A stretch of 64,000 bases of DNA from Trichaptum fuscoviolaceum (Eukaryota > Basidiomycota > Agaricomycetes > Hymenochaetales > Trichaptaceae): positions 930,001-994,000 of the forward strand of contig CAJSYZ010000004.1 in the NCBI GenBank assembly GCA_910574455.1, written 5' to 3'. Positions 47,801 through 58,899 of this stretch are shown one piece after another; positions within the stretch are counted from its first letter, which is position 1; every line of letters starts with the position of its first letter. The notes under the pieces were generated by a model. The model was given only the letters and a program-made list of their open reading frames with translations, ran no database searches and was not told the DNA's origin. The position numbers were made by a program, and so were the translations under genes.

Positions 47801-49619
47801 GGACTCCGTGCAGAGAATGATCGACCCGTCTGTACCAAGTGCCACGTCCTAAGAATCGATCTCAGCTGAAAAGACTAAGAAAACAGGCATGGAAAGGTCG
47901 CATACCTTGACAGCACTAAATTGCTTGCGCAGGGCCCACACACGCTGAGGCTTGACACTCTGCCCGGTTTTACCCTGCGACGTTTCCGACACAGAAGGTG
48001 GTGGATTCAAGGAGAACGTAAACATTTCACCGTTACGTGAAAGTGCCGAAAACGTGTAGTCGCAGCTGACCACTTTCGCTATGGAAGCATTGTTCAAGGC
48101 CATAGGAGGACGATAAGCCTGTATCTCGGAAGGGAAACTCTGCGTCGGAAAGCTGAGAGAAGTAATTGAGTAAAAAGCTACTGCGGATATTTATGAGGCT
48201 TGACTTACCTTATCTTGAAATTCTTGCCATTCCAGAAGCACACCACATCCTTACTCTCCAAAAGACAAGCCATCGCAGCATCCTGAACATAATTTGTCAG
48301 CAGAAGGAAACTGACAAAAGATCAAGACATACGGTTATAGCAACGTCAATCACCGGTTGCGTCAGCGGTGTCACCTTTCGTGGAAGAATTTGAACTGGTT
48401 GAGCATTCTTGTCATATCCGAGCTGTCCAGAATTTGTTCCCCAAGTGAAGAGCTCTTCGTCTGTCCAACAAGCTGATGCAGTTTTGCAAGCGGCTACGCC
48501 ACGCACAATCTCCTTCTTGAGAGGCCCGTAAATACGCCTTGGTACGGCTTGGATAGGTTCGTCCGCGTTCGCAAAATTTCGGTGTAGTACGCCGGACGAT
48601 GACGGCTCAATAACATAGCCAAGCTGAGAGAACCGATTGAGACCCCAACTCAAAACATCTCCGCCCTTCGTGATTGCTAAGGTGTGATCTTGTCCGAGGG
48701 CAACAGCGGTGATTTCGTGCTGAAGCTGTGCGATAGGGACGAGACTGTATTGCGTATGTTGACCAAGTCCCAATCGTCCGCCACTCCCAAATCCGCAGAC
48801 GCGCAGATTACCGGGCTTGCTTTCCGATGTGATGACAACAGTATGCAGTTTTGACATAGCCACCTGCTTGACACGGATAGGACTGAAACGCTCAGATAGG
48901 CTTGACTTCTCCGCGTCGCGCTGACCCTTCAATGGCTCAATCACGAGCTGTTCAGGGAAAACACGGTCATCCCCATCGCCGAGCCCAAGAGCTGCATTCC
49001 TACAGAAGCATCTCAGCCACCTTTATTAGTTAATACATGCAGTTGAATTCATACCTATTAGCACCCCATGTGAACAAATCAGTGGAATCAAAGTCTTCCG
49101 GCTTGGTCCCTTCCACAGTCGAGTTGTAGACATCGAATGCGGTATATCCCTCATAATCTTTCAATGACGTGTCGATGTCGGATCTCTGGAGCAGCAATAC
49201 GCTTTAAATTACGTAATTAGCATCTTCGAGCATATCTCTACAAGAAATTAAACATACCAGACCGTCAAGTTCCCCACATACAATGCCCTGTGCAGTGCCG
49301 TCCATCTACTTTCAGTGTCCGCCAAATTCACATCGATTCTCGGATGGGTAAGGAGGAGGCGAACGTATTCCACGGCAGCGGGGTCGGCAGAAGAAACTGC
49401 AAGGTGCAGTACTGTACGTCCAAGCCAGTCGCGCGCGTTCACATCACAGGGTGGCACGGATGGCGATGAGGTGAGTGGGCTGGGTCGGTTCCAAGACTTG
49501 CCACCGCTCGAGCTTAAGGGGGCCGCAGTAGATGCGGGTTGAGCTCGAATGCTCGCATCAAGCAGACGCTGGAATGCCTGCTGGTTTCGGAGAAGAAAGT
49601 GTGCATGAAGGGCGCTCAT
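44840..49619 (-). CDS. Ankyrin-RCC1-BTB protein (IBtk-like)
   Basis: Large multi-exon gene starting at ATG 49619 (MSALHAHFLLRNQQAFQRLL) and ending with TAG-type stop at 44840. Ankyrin repeats come first (DVNARDWLGRTVLHLAVSS and DTESRWTALHRALYVGN). RCC1 repeats follow, with DLFTWGANRNAALGLGDGD, GFGSGGRLGLGQHTQYS, GQDHTLAITKGGDVLSWG and LFTWGTNSGQLGYD. Two BTB domains come next (ADLLVITKSGFQVPVHRVIL and VILELYDKNVHCHSVIL). A long Ser/Pro-rich disordered tail ends in a lysine/glutamate-rich coiled segment. This order is that of inhibitor of Bruton tyrosine kinase homologues and of fungal Btb3-type proteins, which act as Cullin-3 substrate adaptors. It is likely a conserved cellular gene outside the cluster. 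Confidence 0.9.
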
Positions 49620-50025
49620 ACAATATTAAAGCAGACGAAAAGCAGACCTCTCAAGCGTAATGGAATACGCTCGGTAGAGATCGCTTCACGTCTGTCCGAA
49701 GGTACTGTGCTCCGAAGTTTCAGGAGCTCAGTCCAAGTTGTCGTGGCTACGATAGTCGCAGCTGCTCGTCGAATATTATATAGCGAAGAGACCGACGATG
49801 CAGAGGTGTTCCAAATAGCAATAAATAATAGAGAATTTACGAACGTGATGGTAGGAGTCGAAGATACGAACGTGCCAGATAAGTAAGAAGTAAGTCGCAG
49901 ACTCGACTCGGAGTCGACTCGGAGCTTCTATATTTGGAACTACCTACTACTTACTACATAGTACATCATATGTAGCACCTGTGACCTTGACTCACTCTAA
50001 ACCTGACTCGAACGATTGCGTAGCT
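49620..50025. promoter_or_regulatory. Divergent promoter with GACTCGGAGTC dyad
   Basis: Region between two divergent start codons. At 49901-49925 it has ACTCGACTCGGAGTCGACTC-type overlapping dyads, related to the motif at 4961-4979. No gene lies in it. Confidence 0.45.
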
Positions 50026-51820
50026 ATGCCTTATTTCCCTCATATTCCTGTTCCTTTGAATGAATTCGATACCCATCAAGCACTATTCAACAATACCAAG
50101 GCTGGGAAACCTGCTTCGCTACCAGTCTCCAATTCGACACATTCATTTTGGTTGCATCCTTCCAAGGAGGTCAACCCTTTGGCGAAGGAAGGAAGCGACG
50201 GATCCCTCATCAATGATGCAGATCTGTGTATAATTGGATCAGGAATAACCGGAGTATCTGCTGCATACCACATCTCGAAGATGAGCGAAAAGCCCATGAA
50301 AGTAGTCATTCTCGAAGCCAGGGACTTCTGTAAGTTTTTGAAGGTATAAAATCAAGCTGAAAGTCCTCACGCAGCCCGCCAGGCTCTGGAGCTACAGGCT
50401 CGTATTAACCCTATCATTCAGCTATGAAATCTCATGTTCACTGGACATCGCTAGGTAGGAACGGAGGCCATCTTACTCCCGGCTTGTTTCTAGACTTCTC
50501 TAGCCATGTAAAGGACATGGGAACTTCCGAGGGTCTTAAGCAGTATGCGCTCGAGCGACATTCCGTCACCGATATTCTGCGCATAATCAAAGAAAATGGC
50601 CTTGAGGAGACAGTAGACCTCGTATCTGGCGGACACATCGACTTGATGTTTTCTGAGGAAGAGCTTGAGGTTGCGCAAGAAGATTTCAGACTTGCCCAGG
50701 AAGCGGGCGCTGATCTCTCCGAAGCCCAATGGTTCACTGCGGAGGAGATGGAGAAGGTCGGTATAACTATTACTGAGCTATCGCATCGCTCTCTAACTAT
50801 GCATAGTCTCACGGCACAAAATATGCTGCTGTAAAAATTCCCGGCCATAACCTTTGGCCACTGAAACTGGTTACACAACTCTTCTATTTGGCAAAGGCCA
50901 AGCTTGGATCTTTAGGTTTACACACGAACACGCCAGTGACCTCGATCACACCATCCACTGCTACTGGCGACAGACGCTGGGAGCTGCACACACCCCGAGG
51001 GTCAATCTTGTGCAAAAGCGTTCTGCACGCGACAAACGGATATGCTTCGCATCTCTTACCGTTTCTCTCCGGGCCTTCCGGGATTGTCCCGGTCCGGGGG
51101 CAAATCATCGCCACGCGAGCCAATGTTCCCCTTAACGAGCTCGGCATTGCTTCCTGGTCAGGGAACGAAGGGTTCGAGTACTGGTTCCCGAGGCCACTCA
51201 AGAAGTCAGACAGTAAGAGGACAAAGCCACTAGTTATACTGGGAGGCGGTCGGGAAGCGGAGCAGTCTTTCGAGCTCAACGAGACCGACGATTCGGTTCT
51301 CGGTAGCAAGGCCTCTGAAGCCCTGAGGCGTTTCCTACCCGCTGTATTCCCGAGTAAATTTCAAGAGGGGGAACAACCAGAAGCTGAATGGGTGATTGCA
51401 CTTCCTTATCATGATAGAGCCAGACATGTTTACCGATTTTTAGACTGGGATTATGGGTTTCACTTTGCTGAGAGACCCTTTTGTAAGTACATGTATATGG
51501 CATACTGTATATGCAGGCCGGCAGGTCCCTAACAGTCCCTCGCATAGGTTGGTCCGGTTATCGATAAGTCTGGCAAAGAGATAGAAGGCCAATACATTTC
51601 AGCAGGGTACACAGGCCATGGGATGCCTCGAACATATGCCTGGTCAGTAGCGTTGTCATACTGCATACTTTATACTTATCTGCATTTTTTTTACAGTTCG
51701 GAAGCCGTTGTATCACTTATTCTACACGATTTTGAGAAAATCCCAAGAGGGAGCTGGAGTCTTCCGACCTGGCTGCCTAATCGTTACCTGACATGGAATC
51801 GTTCCGAGGTTCCTTTGTAG
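50026..51820 (+). CDS. FAD-dependent oxidoreductase of the DAO family
   Basis: Start ATG 50026 (MPYFPHIPVPLNEFDTHQ), stop TAG 51820. The FAD-binding Rossmann loop is ADLCIIGSGITGVSAAYHIS near residue 70, followed by VVILEARDFCSGATG and NGGHLTPG after two introns. The second half has GHNLWPLKLVTQL, VLHATNGYASHLLPFLSG, VPVRGQIIATRA and TGIMGFT, DPF, VGPV then YISAGYTGHGMPRTYAC, all typical of D-amino-acid-oxidase-fold proteins of fungi. Members oxidise amines or amino acids; the substrate is unknown. There is no signal peptide. The residue after SGATG is serine in my preferred splice and arginine in an alternative one using a non-GT donor. It is divergent from the IBtk-like gene. Confidence 0.88.
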
Positions 51821-52092
51821 AAATAGCGAATAGCAATGTGAATTTGGATATAATAAAGTGATTCATACGATATACAATATACTGCTTGATCCAACGAGAG
51901 TATGGAAACTTGTATGCATTGTGCATGCTCTTCCAGACATGTGGGGAAGAGACATTCAGGGCAATTCATGAAAAGCGTGACAAAATCAGGGACTATTAAT
52001 AGGACTTAAATTAACTAGTACAGGCAAAATGTTCACTAAAATACATTGATGTTGTTTAAACTCAAGAAGTGACAAAAGAGAATCATGGGCAG

Positions 52093-53558
52093 TCATATCT
52101 TCTTGCTACTACTTGCTCGCGTTCTTCCTTTCCCCCTACCTCTACCTCTTCTGTTCCCCCTCCCCTTACCCCTCCCCCTATGATGGGCTGAAGCAAAGCC
52201 GGTAGCACGCACTGAAGGCGTAGAAGTAGATTGTACTACACCATCCCCGACAGGAGAAGCTGGTCTAGTCGGAGCTGGAGACGGCTCAGTCGTAAGGGCC
52301 GATACTTCATCGAAGCCGCGTTTCTTGCGTAACTTGGAGCGTATAGAATTCTCTTCCAGTGTCGTATTGCTCGTCTTAGTCGAGGCGGCGGAAGCACTGA
52401 CATCTTCTACGAAAGATGTTTTCGAAGACTGTGAGGCTTCGGTTTCACGAGTGAGATTGGAAGTTTCGTTAATTATATCCGATTGGATTAATTTCCCCGG
52501 ATAGTCGTTGACGTCAAGTTGTTGCCTCGTGATCGCTTCCTCCTCTAACGCCACGGAGCTTCGCTTCCGATCATTGGCAAGGCCGGTAGTATTATCCGGG
52601 CGCTCTCTGCGCATGTCCTCGGGGCTGAGATCTTCTAGAGAGTATTGGAAGTATTCTTCGGGGACTGGCGTGTTATCCCAAGTCTGATCGTTAGCTAGTG
52701 CCTCCTCAAGAGCGCGGTCTGCTTTATCGAGCTGTTGGCAAGCTTTCTGGAAATATGGCACTTTACGAAGGTCGGCCATTGATGGTAGTGCATTAGGGAG
52801 TGCCCCTCGAGAGGAACCTCGGGTGGGTGCATAGCCGAACTGTCCAAGTGCATAGTAAGCAGCACTTTGGAACTCCTTGTAGGCCTTATGATAGTCGTAT
52901 TCCAGGTGGCGAGGGCCCCAAGGACGGATATCAAAGCGGCGGTGCGAATGTCGAGCAGTAAGAGCCACCCACCCAGACGGACCCCCGGACGGTGAGCTGG
53001 GCCGCGTTGAGGGGCGAGATAGTGAAGCTGATTTGTGGAAGTGGCGAGGAATTGGTGAGTTAGCTCTCGACGACGAAGGGGTTGAACGAGACATGTTCAT
53101 ATCAACTACCGAGTCGATGATTCTCTGCATAGCGGGGGTACTATACGCCACTGGAAGAGGAAGCTCTCGGTCTTTCTCTTTCTCTGATTCTTGGCGAACA
53201 GGAGTCACTTCTCTCGAATCACGAGGTCTTACAGCTTCGATTGGGAACTGCTCCTGAGGGATAGTAGCAGAGGAAGATGGGTCTATAGGTACAGCAGGCG
53301 GCTGACTTGCAGATGCTCCAACTCCACCCAAACCCAAGTTTGATTGAGATTGACTAGCAGAGGGTCTGGCAAGAGCTATAGTGGAATCGGATACTTTCGT
53401 AGGTGCATTCATCTTCTTCTGTACAACTTCCTCGTGACCTGCAATCCAAGCTAAGATATAGAGACAGGATATTGAATAGCGTAGTTATCTAGAATCACAA
53501 GCGACTCACTTTTCCTATATCGCGGGGGAATGTCCTCATACTTCGTTACATGTGTCAT
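52093..53558 (-). CDS. Disordered hypothetical protein with Arg/Gly-rich C-terminus
   Basis: A first short exon (ATG 53558, MTHVTKYEDIPPRYRK) joins, after an intron near 53450-53510, to a long exon of about 440 codons. Most of the protein is Ser/Pro/Gln/Thr-rich and probably disordered. An island near the middle (FDIRPWGPRHLEYDYHKAYK and YYALGQFGYAPTRG) looks folded and conserved. The C-terminus HHRGRGKGRGNRRGRGRGKG is an RG-rich, likely RNA- or nucleic-acid-binding tail. I do not recognise the family. Codon use and the single intron support a real gene. Confidence 0.72.
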
Positions 53559-54135
53559 AGCGAAAGTGACGGTAAACTTGAACAAAGAAAACGGACTCAA
53601 AAGTGGCACTTGAGCTGAGAGCTATTAGGAGTATTGGGATTGCGGTCAGAAAGGATTTATCCAAGAAAGCTAGAGGACACAGCCGCTAACTAACTGCTCA
53701 CCGTAATGATCTGAACGAAGTGGATGGAAGATTCAGTTCCGCAAACCTTGACGGTTCATCTCCAAAAACGGGTAGATCTTGTCACACGGAAGCCAAAATT
53801 AGTTAAAACACTTTGTTTCGTGACCACTGGCATGATTCGATTTCAAAAGCTGAAAGTGCATCAGTTTCAGAGTTGACAAAATCACATATAATACTAGTAG
53901 TAGTAGCTATGTAATAAGCTTATATTTAAAAACCGGGAAAGGAAGAGCTGTCGTCATCGAAAGATAGGACACAGAGCAGGACACACAAGTGTATCATCGA
54001 GGAGTAGATGGTTCACCCCAGTGAAGGGGAATGTACATAGCTCAAATAAATTTATCCGTATGACGCTGTAGAAGGAGAACGGTTGAGCTAGAGGCTGAGG
54101 GATATAAGGTTACTGTAAAGTTTGCTGGAAAATAT
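53559..54135. other. Intergenic region, no gene seen
   Basis: About 580 nt upstream of the disordered-protein gene. It includes a short (TAG)n stretch near 53897. Nothing else is recognised. Confidence 0.3.
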
Positions 54136-55232
<1,097 letters not shown>

Positions 55233-55496
55233 AATGTATACTGTTCCCTATGATTTTAATGGCACTGTCTCTGAAATAGTACAGGCTTGAGTTTTTCGAA
55301 CGCGGTGGTCGCGAGTTGAAAAATTTGCTCTTACCAGTCTCGGGTTAAAGGGTCCTCAATAGTACATGTCAGTGGAGGCTTTAGTTAATCCGACCGTGGG
55401 AGCCTGAGGGGTTTTGAGTAGGACTGGGTCAGGCGGGATCATACCAGGACCCCGGAATGGCTTTCCTTGAAACTCCGAGTTTCCGAACCAATGGTA

Positions 55497-55855
55497 TTTG
55501 ATTTGATTTGATTTGATTTATTCCATTATAGTGACTGCAGGCCCTTTAGGGCCTATGGCGCACTTAGAATACATTGTAATCTACCACTACTGTAATTGTG
55601 AGGCTTGGGAAGTTCAGAATAAGTTTAACAAATAAGAAAGGATTGAAAGGGTATGATCAGAGTGAGGTATGCCGAATGAGGGTATTTGTGAGGCGAATTA
55701 TCGCTGGAGAGGGGGGGGAGCGCATACAGTTACAGAAATTGTTGTTGATACAATGTGTCGGTGTTGGTGTTCTACAGTGACGCTCTATGAGGGGTGCCGC
55801 CGTCAAGAGGCATCCCGAATGTCTAAAATAAATAAATAAAGAGGAGCAGAGAGAG
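55497..55855 (-). mobile_element. Short non-LTR/SINE-like retroelement relic with (ATCAA)n tail
   Basis: Read on the minus strand, this 360-bp segment ends with GGAATAAATCAAATCAAATC, a pentanucleotide (AAATC) tail typical of retrotransposon 3' ends. It is flanked by a 7-bp direct repeat AATGGTA (55490-55496 and 55856-55862), a probable target-site duplication. No coding frame is seen, so it is a 5'-truncated LINE or a SINE. GGCCCTAAAGGGCC forms a short dyad near its 3' end. Confidence 0.55.
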
Positions 55856-55862
55856 AATGGTA

Positions 55863-56517
55863 AGCTGTACTAAATATAGCTGAACATGATGACGTAGCAT
55901 CTATACAGGCTTCTTTCTTCGCTTCTTTGCATATAAAGTTGTTTGGGGAGAAAGCAGCGACCAAAATTCCCCGTTCGCCCTTCTCTCTCTTCTACCACTA
56001 TCATCTTACAGGCTATCCAAACCTTGTCAATGAACTCGCGGAGCTCTCTATCTGGGTACGATCGGTTTCTGACAGCCTTGATCGTTCGTCTGACATGTCC
56101 TGTGGGTTTGCAATTTGATCAAGTGCGGTAGAATCGTCGCTGGCCTTGAAAGGGGAATCACTTGTCCAAGGGCCCTTATACGCGGTTATGAAAGCAGGAG
56201 CTACTTCTGTATATGCTTGGCAATGTCTCTTGTTGCTTAACCGAGTCAACATTTTCCGATGGCTATATGCACTTCTATCACCATTTGCCTCAGGCTATTA
56301 TGTGCTACCGGGAGTGCTCATCAACGTACTATGCTTTTGATATCTGCGTTTTGGCATGAATTAAAGTTTCAGAATGTCCTTCGATTTCGAAAGCTCGCAC
56401 GCGGATATCTTTCTTCAAGTTTACCTGTAGGAGCTCAGGCAGATAGACTTCAGTTTTGCCAATCAGTGAGTACGTATTTGTTTTATCCTTCACCGCCCCT
56501 TGCTACGCTACCGACAT
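55863..56517. other. Intergenic region, no gene seen
   Basis: About 650 nt between the retroelement relic and tRNA-Ile. No supported gene is present. Confidence 0.3.
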
Positions 56518-56591
56518 GGCCGGTTAGCTCAGTTGGTTAGAGCGTGGTGCTAATAACGCCAAGGTCGCGGGTTCGACCCCCGTACTGGCCA
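56518..56591 (+). tRNA. tRNA-Ile (AAU anticodon)
   Basis: A 74-nt cloverleaf folds completely. The acceptor arm GGCCGGT pairs with ACTGGCC (one G-U), with discriminator A. The D arm is GCTC...GAGC, the anticodon stem is TGGTG/CGCCA around loop CTAATAA, and the T arm is GCGGG-TTCGACC-CCCGT. Anticodon AAT (to be modified to IAU) reads isoleucine. There is no intron. The 3' CCA is not encoded, as expected for a eukaryote. Confidence 0.96.
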
Positions 56592-57077
56592 GTTGTTTTG
56601 TCCACATGGTTCTCATCATGTGAAAGTAAACGGAGGTTTATTTTTTCACAAGGGAGATCACCCTAGCAGTGCAGTTCTTCAACTTCCAGTTGTTTATTCA
56701 GCAGTCGGGATTTTACAGTATGTCAATTCAGTTGTCTTACATTTGTGCAATCTGCGGTGCAGATTTAAGCCTGGATGGACGAAGGTGTTATTTTCTGTAC
56801 CATTTTTTCGCGCTCTGTCTTATCTTTGTCACTTTCTGACAACCCTGCTGGCTGTGCTGCTAACGTGTGCTGATCAAATTGAGATCAGCCGACTTATATT
56901 TCCCTTTCTGGAACCCTAGATCTTCCCCAAAGGACTTTCTCCGCTCAAACTATATTTTGGGTAGCTATTGAATTGACATCGTACGATGTTTGCGAATCGT
57001 GTTTAACGTCTCGTCCACGACGTTCACGACATCCACGACGTTCTGCGCAGCTCAAGACAAGTGCCATAACATTCAAT
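56592..57077. other. Promoter region of squalene synthase
   Basis: About 490 nt between the tRNA and the squalene synthase start. It is pyrimidine-rich in part, with no gene. A sterol-regulatory site could not be identified with confidence. Confidence 0.35.
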
Positions 57078-58683
57078 ATGGGCGCACTGGACATGTTGAC
57101 TCTGCTGGTCACGCATCCTAATGAATTTCGGGTGCTTGTACAGTTCTATCTCTGGCACGACTCCAAACGCGATATCACCTCCAAGTCTGAACATGCAACG
57201 TCGGGGTGGGACAGGGAGTCCATGCGACGATGTTGGGAACTTTTAGACATGACGAGCAGAAGCTTTTCTGCGGTCATAAAGGAGCTTGACGGAGACCTCG
57301 CCAGGATGGTGAGTACCTTCAAATCTCTTTTCTTTTCACGACTGATCATTGTCGTAGATTTGTCTGTTTTACCTCGTACTTCGTGGTCTGGACACAATCG
57401 AGGATGACATGACGATTCCGGACGACGTCAAGCAACCACTGTTACGAACGTTCCATGAAAAGGCTCAGACACCAGGATGGAAGTTCGATGGGTCCGGCCC
57501 GCACGAAAAGGACCGTCAACTGCTTGTCGAGTTTGATGTCGTCGTGACAGAAATCCTCAGTCTGCCCACCGAGTTCCGCAGTGTCATTGTCGACATTGCA
57601 CACAAGATGGGAGTCGGCATGGCAGATTACGCGCACAAGGCCCATCTGGCGGGCACGTTGGGCCTTGACACTTGCGAAGATTTCGATCTCTACTGTCACT
57701 ACGTCGCCGGACTTGTTGGCGAAGGTATCTCTCGGATATTCGCGGCGTCTGGGAAGGAACGCGAGTGGCTTGGGGACCAGCTTGTCTTAAGCAATGCCAT
57801 GGGTCTGATGTTGCAGAAGACGAACATCCTCCGCGACTTCCGCGAGGACGTCGACGATGGCCGGCTCTTCTGGCCAAAAGAGATATGGGGCGCGTATGGC
57901 TTCACGGACCCGAAGGAGATGTGTAAGCCGGAGAACCAGCAGCGCGCGCTGTGGGCTCTGAGTACGATGACGCTTGACACGCTCCGTCACGCTGTTGACT
58001 CGCTCGATTATCTCACCCTACTGAAGAACCAGACCGTCTTCAACTTCTGTGCCATTCCTCAGACCATGGCCATGGCGACGATTGCGCTGTGCTTCATGAA
58101 CCCCGCTGTCTTCCAGAAGAATGTCAAAATCCGGAAGGCAGAGGCCGCAAGAGTGAGCACATAATCTGCACTTCTTAAGTGTGGTACTGAATTTAATTTC
58201 TCAGCTGATAATGCGCTCATCAAACCCTCGCGATGTCGCTTACCTCTTCCGCGACTATGCTCGCATCATTCACGCAAAAGCCGTCCCCTCAGACCCCAAC
58301 TTCCTCCGTATCTCCGTTGCGTGCTGCAAAGTAAGCTACTATCTTCGTTGTCTATGGTACCTCAATTGACATCGCTACCTCAGATTGAACAGTGGTGTGA
58401 GCACCATTATCCATCCTTTGTCTCCGTGTCCTCAGGAAGTGGCCAACTCACCCTGGACATGTCCGACGTGCGTACTCGTGTTGTCGAAGCGGAGAAGAAA
58501 AAGGTAATCGAGAGGCAGGCTCAGCGGAAAGTCGAGGCCCTGCGCAATGCACAAGCAGTCCCTATGGGTCCCTCGGAGGATATGTCCACGCGGGAGCTTT
58601 TCATGTTTGTTGGAGGCGGTCTTTCTTTAGTAGTCGGCCTGAGCGCGTTCATCGTCTGGGTCATTATCACTTATGCTTCATGA
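57078..58683 (+). CDS. ERG9: Squalene synthase
   Basis: Start ATG 57078 (MGALDMLTLLVTHPNEFRVL), stop TGA 58683; four exons and about 490 residues. After the first intron comes FYLVLRGLDTIEDD, the first aspartate-rich motif. The second is MLQKTNILRDFREDVDDGRL. TSRSFSAVI, VGEGISRIF and FCAIPQTMAMA are further family signatures. The C-terminus carries a membrane anchor (LFMFVGGGLSLVVGLSAFIV). It joins two farnesyl diphosphates head to head in the endoplasmic reticulum membrane, the first committed step to sterols. One copy is expected per genome; its nearness to the meroterpenoid-like cluster is probably chance. Confidence 0.96.
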
Positions 58684-58899
58684 ACACTTCATTCTTTTCA
58701 TCGCATCGGATCTTTTTTTCATCATAGCATCTCTCGAACATCACGCTTTCTTGCTAGTATATTATACGTATATTTTCCTATACATGCTCAACATGTACAT
58801 AGCGCAGGATGAACCGTGTCCGACGTCCGTATACCACAAAAATGAGCACAGTTTATCAATACGGAGACAGTCACCTTCGCTTTGAAGCTGATCGACGAT

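Noticed and set aside
57078..58683. Squalene synthase as a member of the meroterpenoid cluster
   Set aside because: It is an essential sterol gene, separated from the cluster by several housekeeping genes and a tRNA. Proximity is probably chance.
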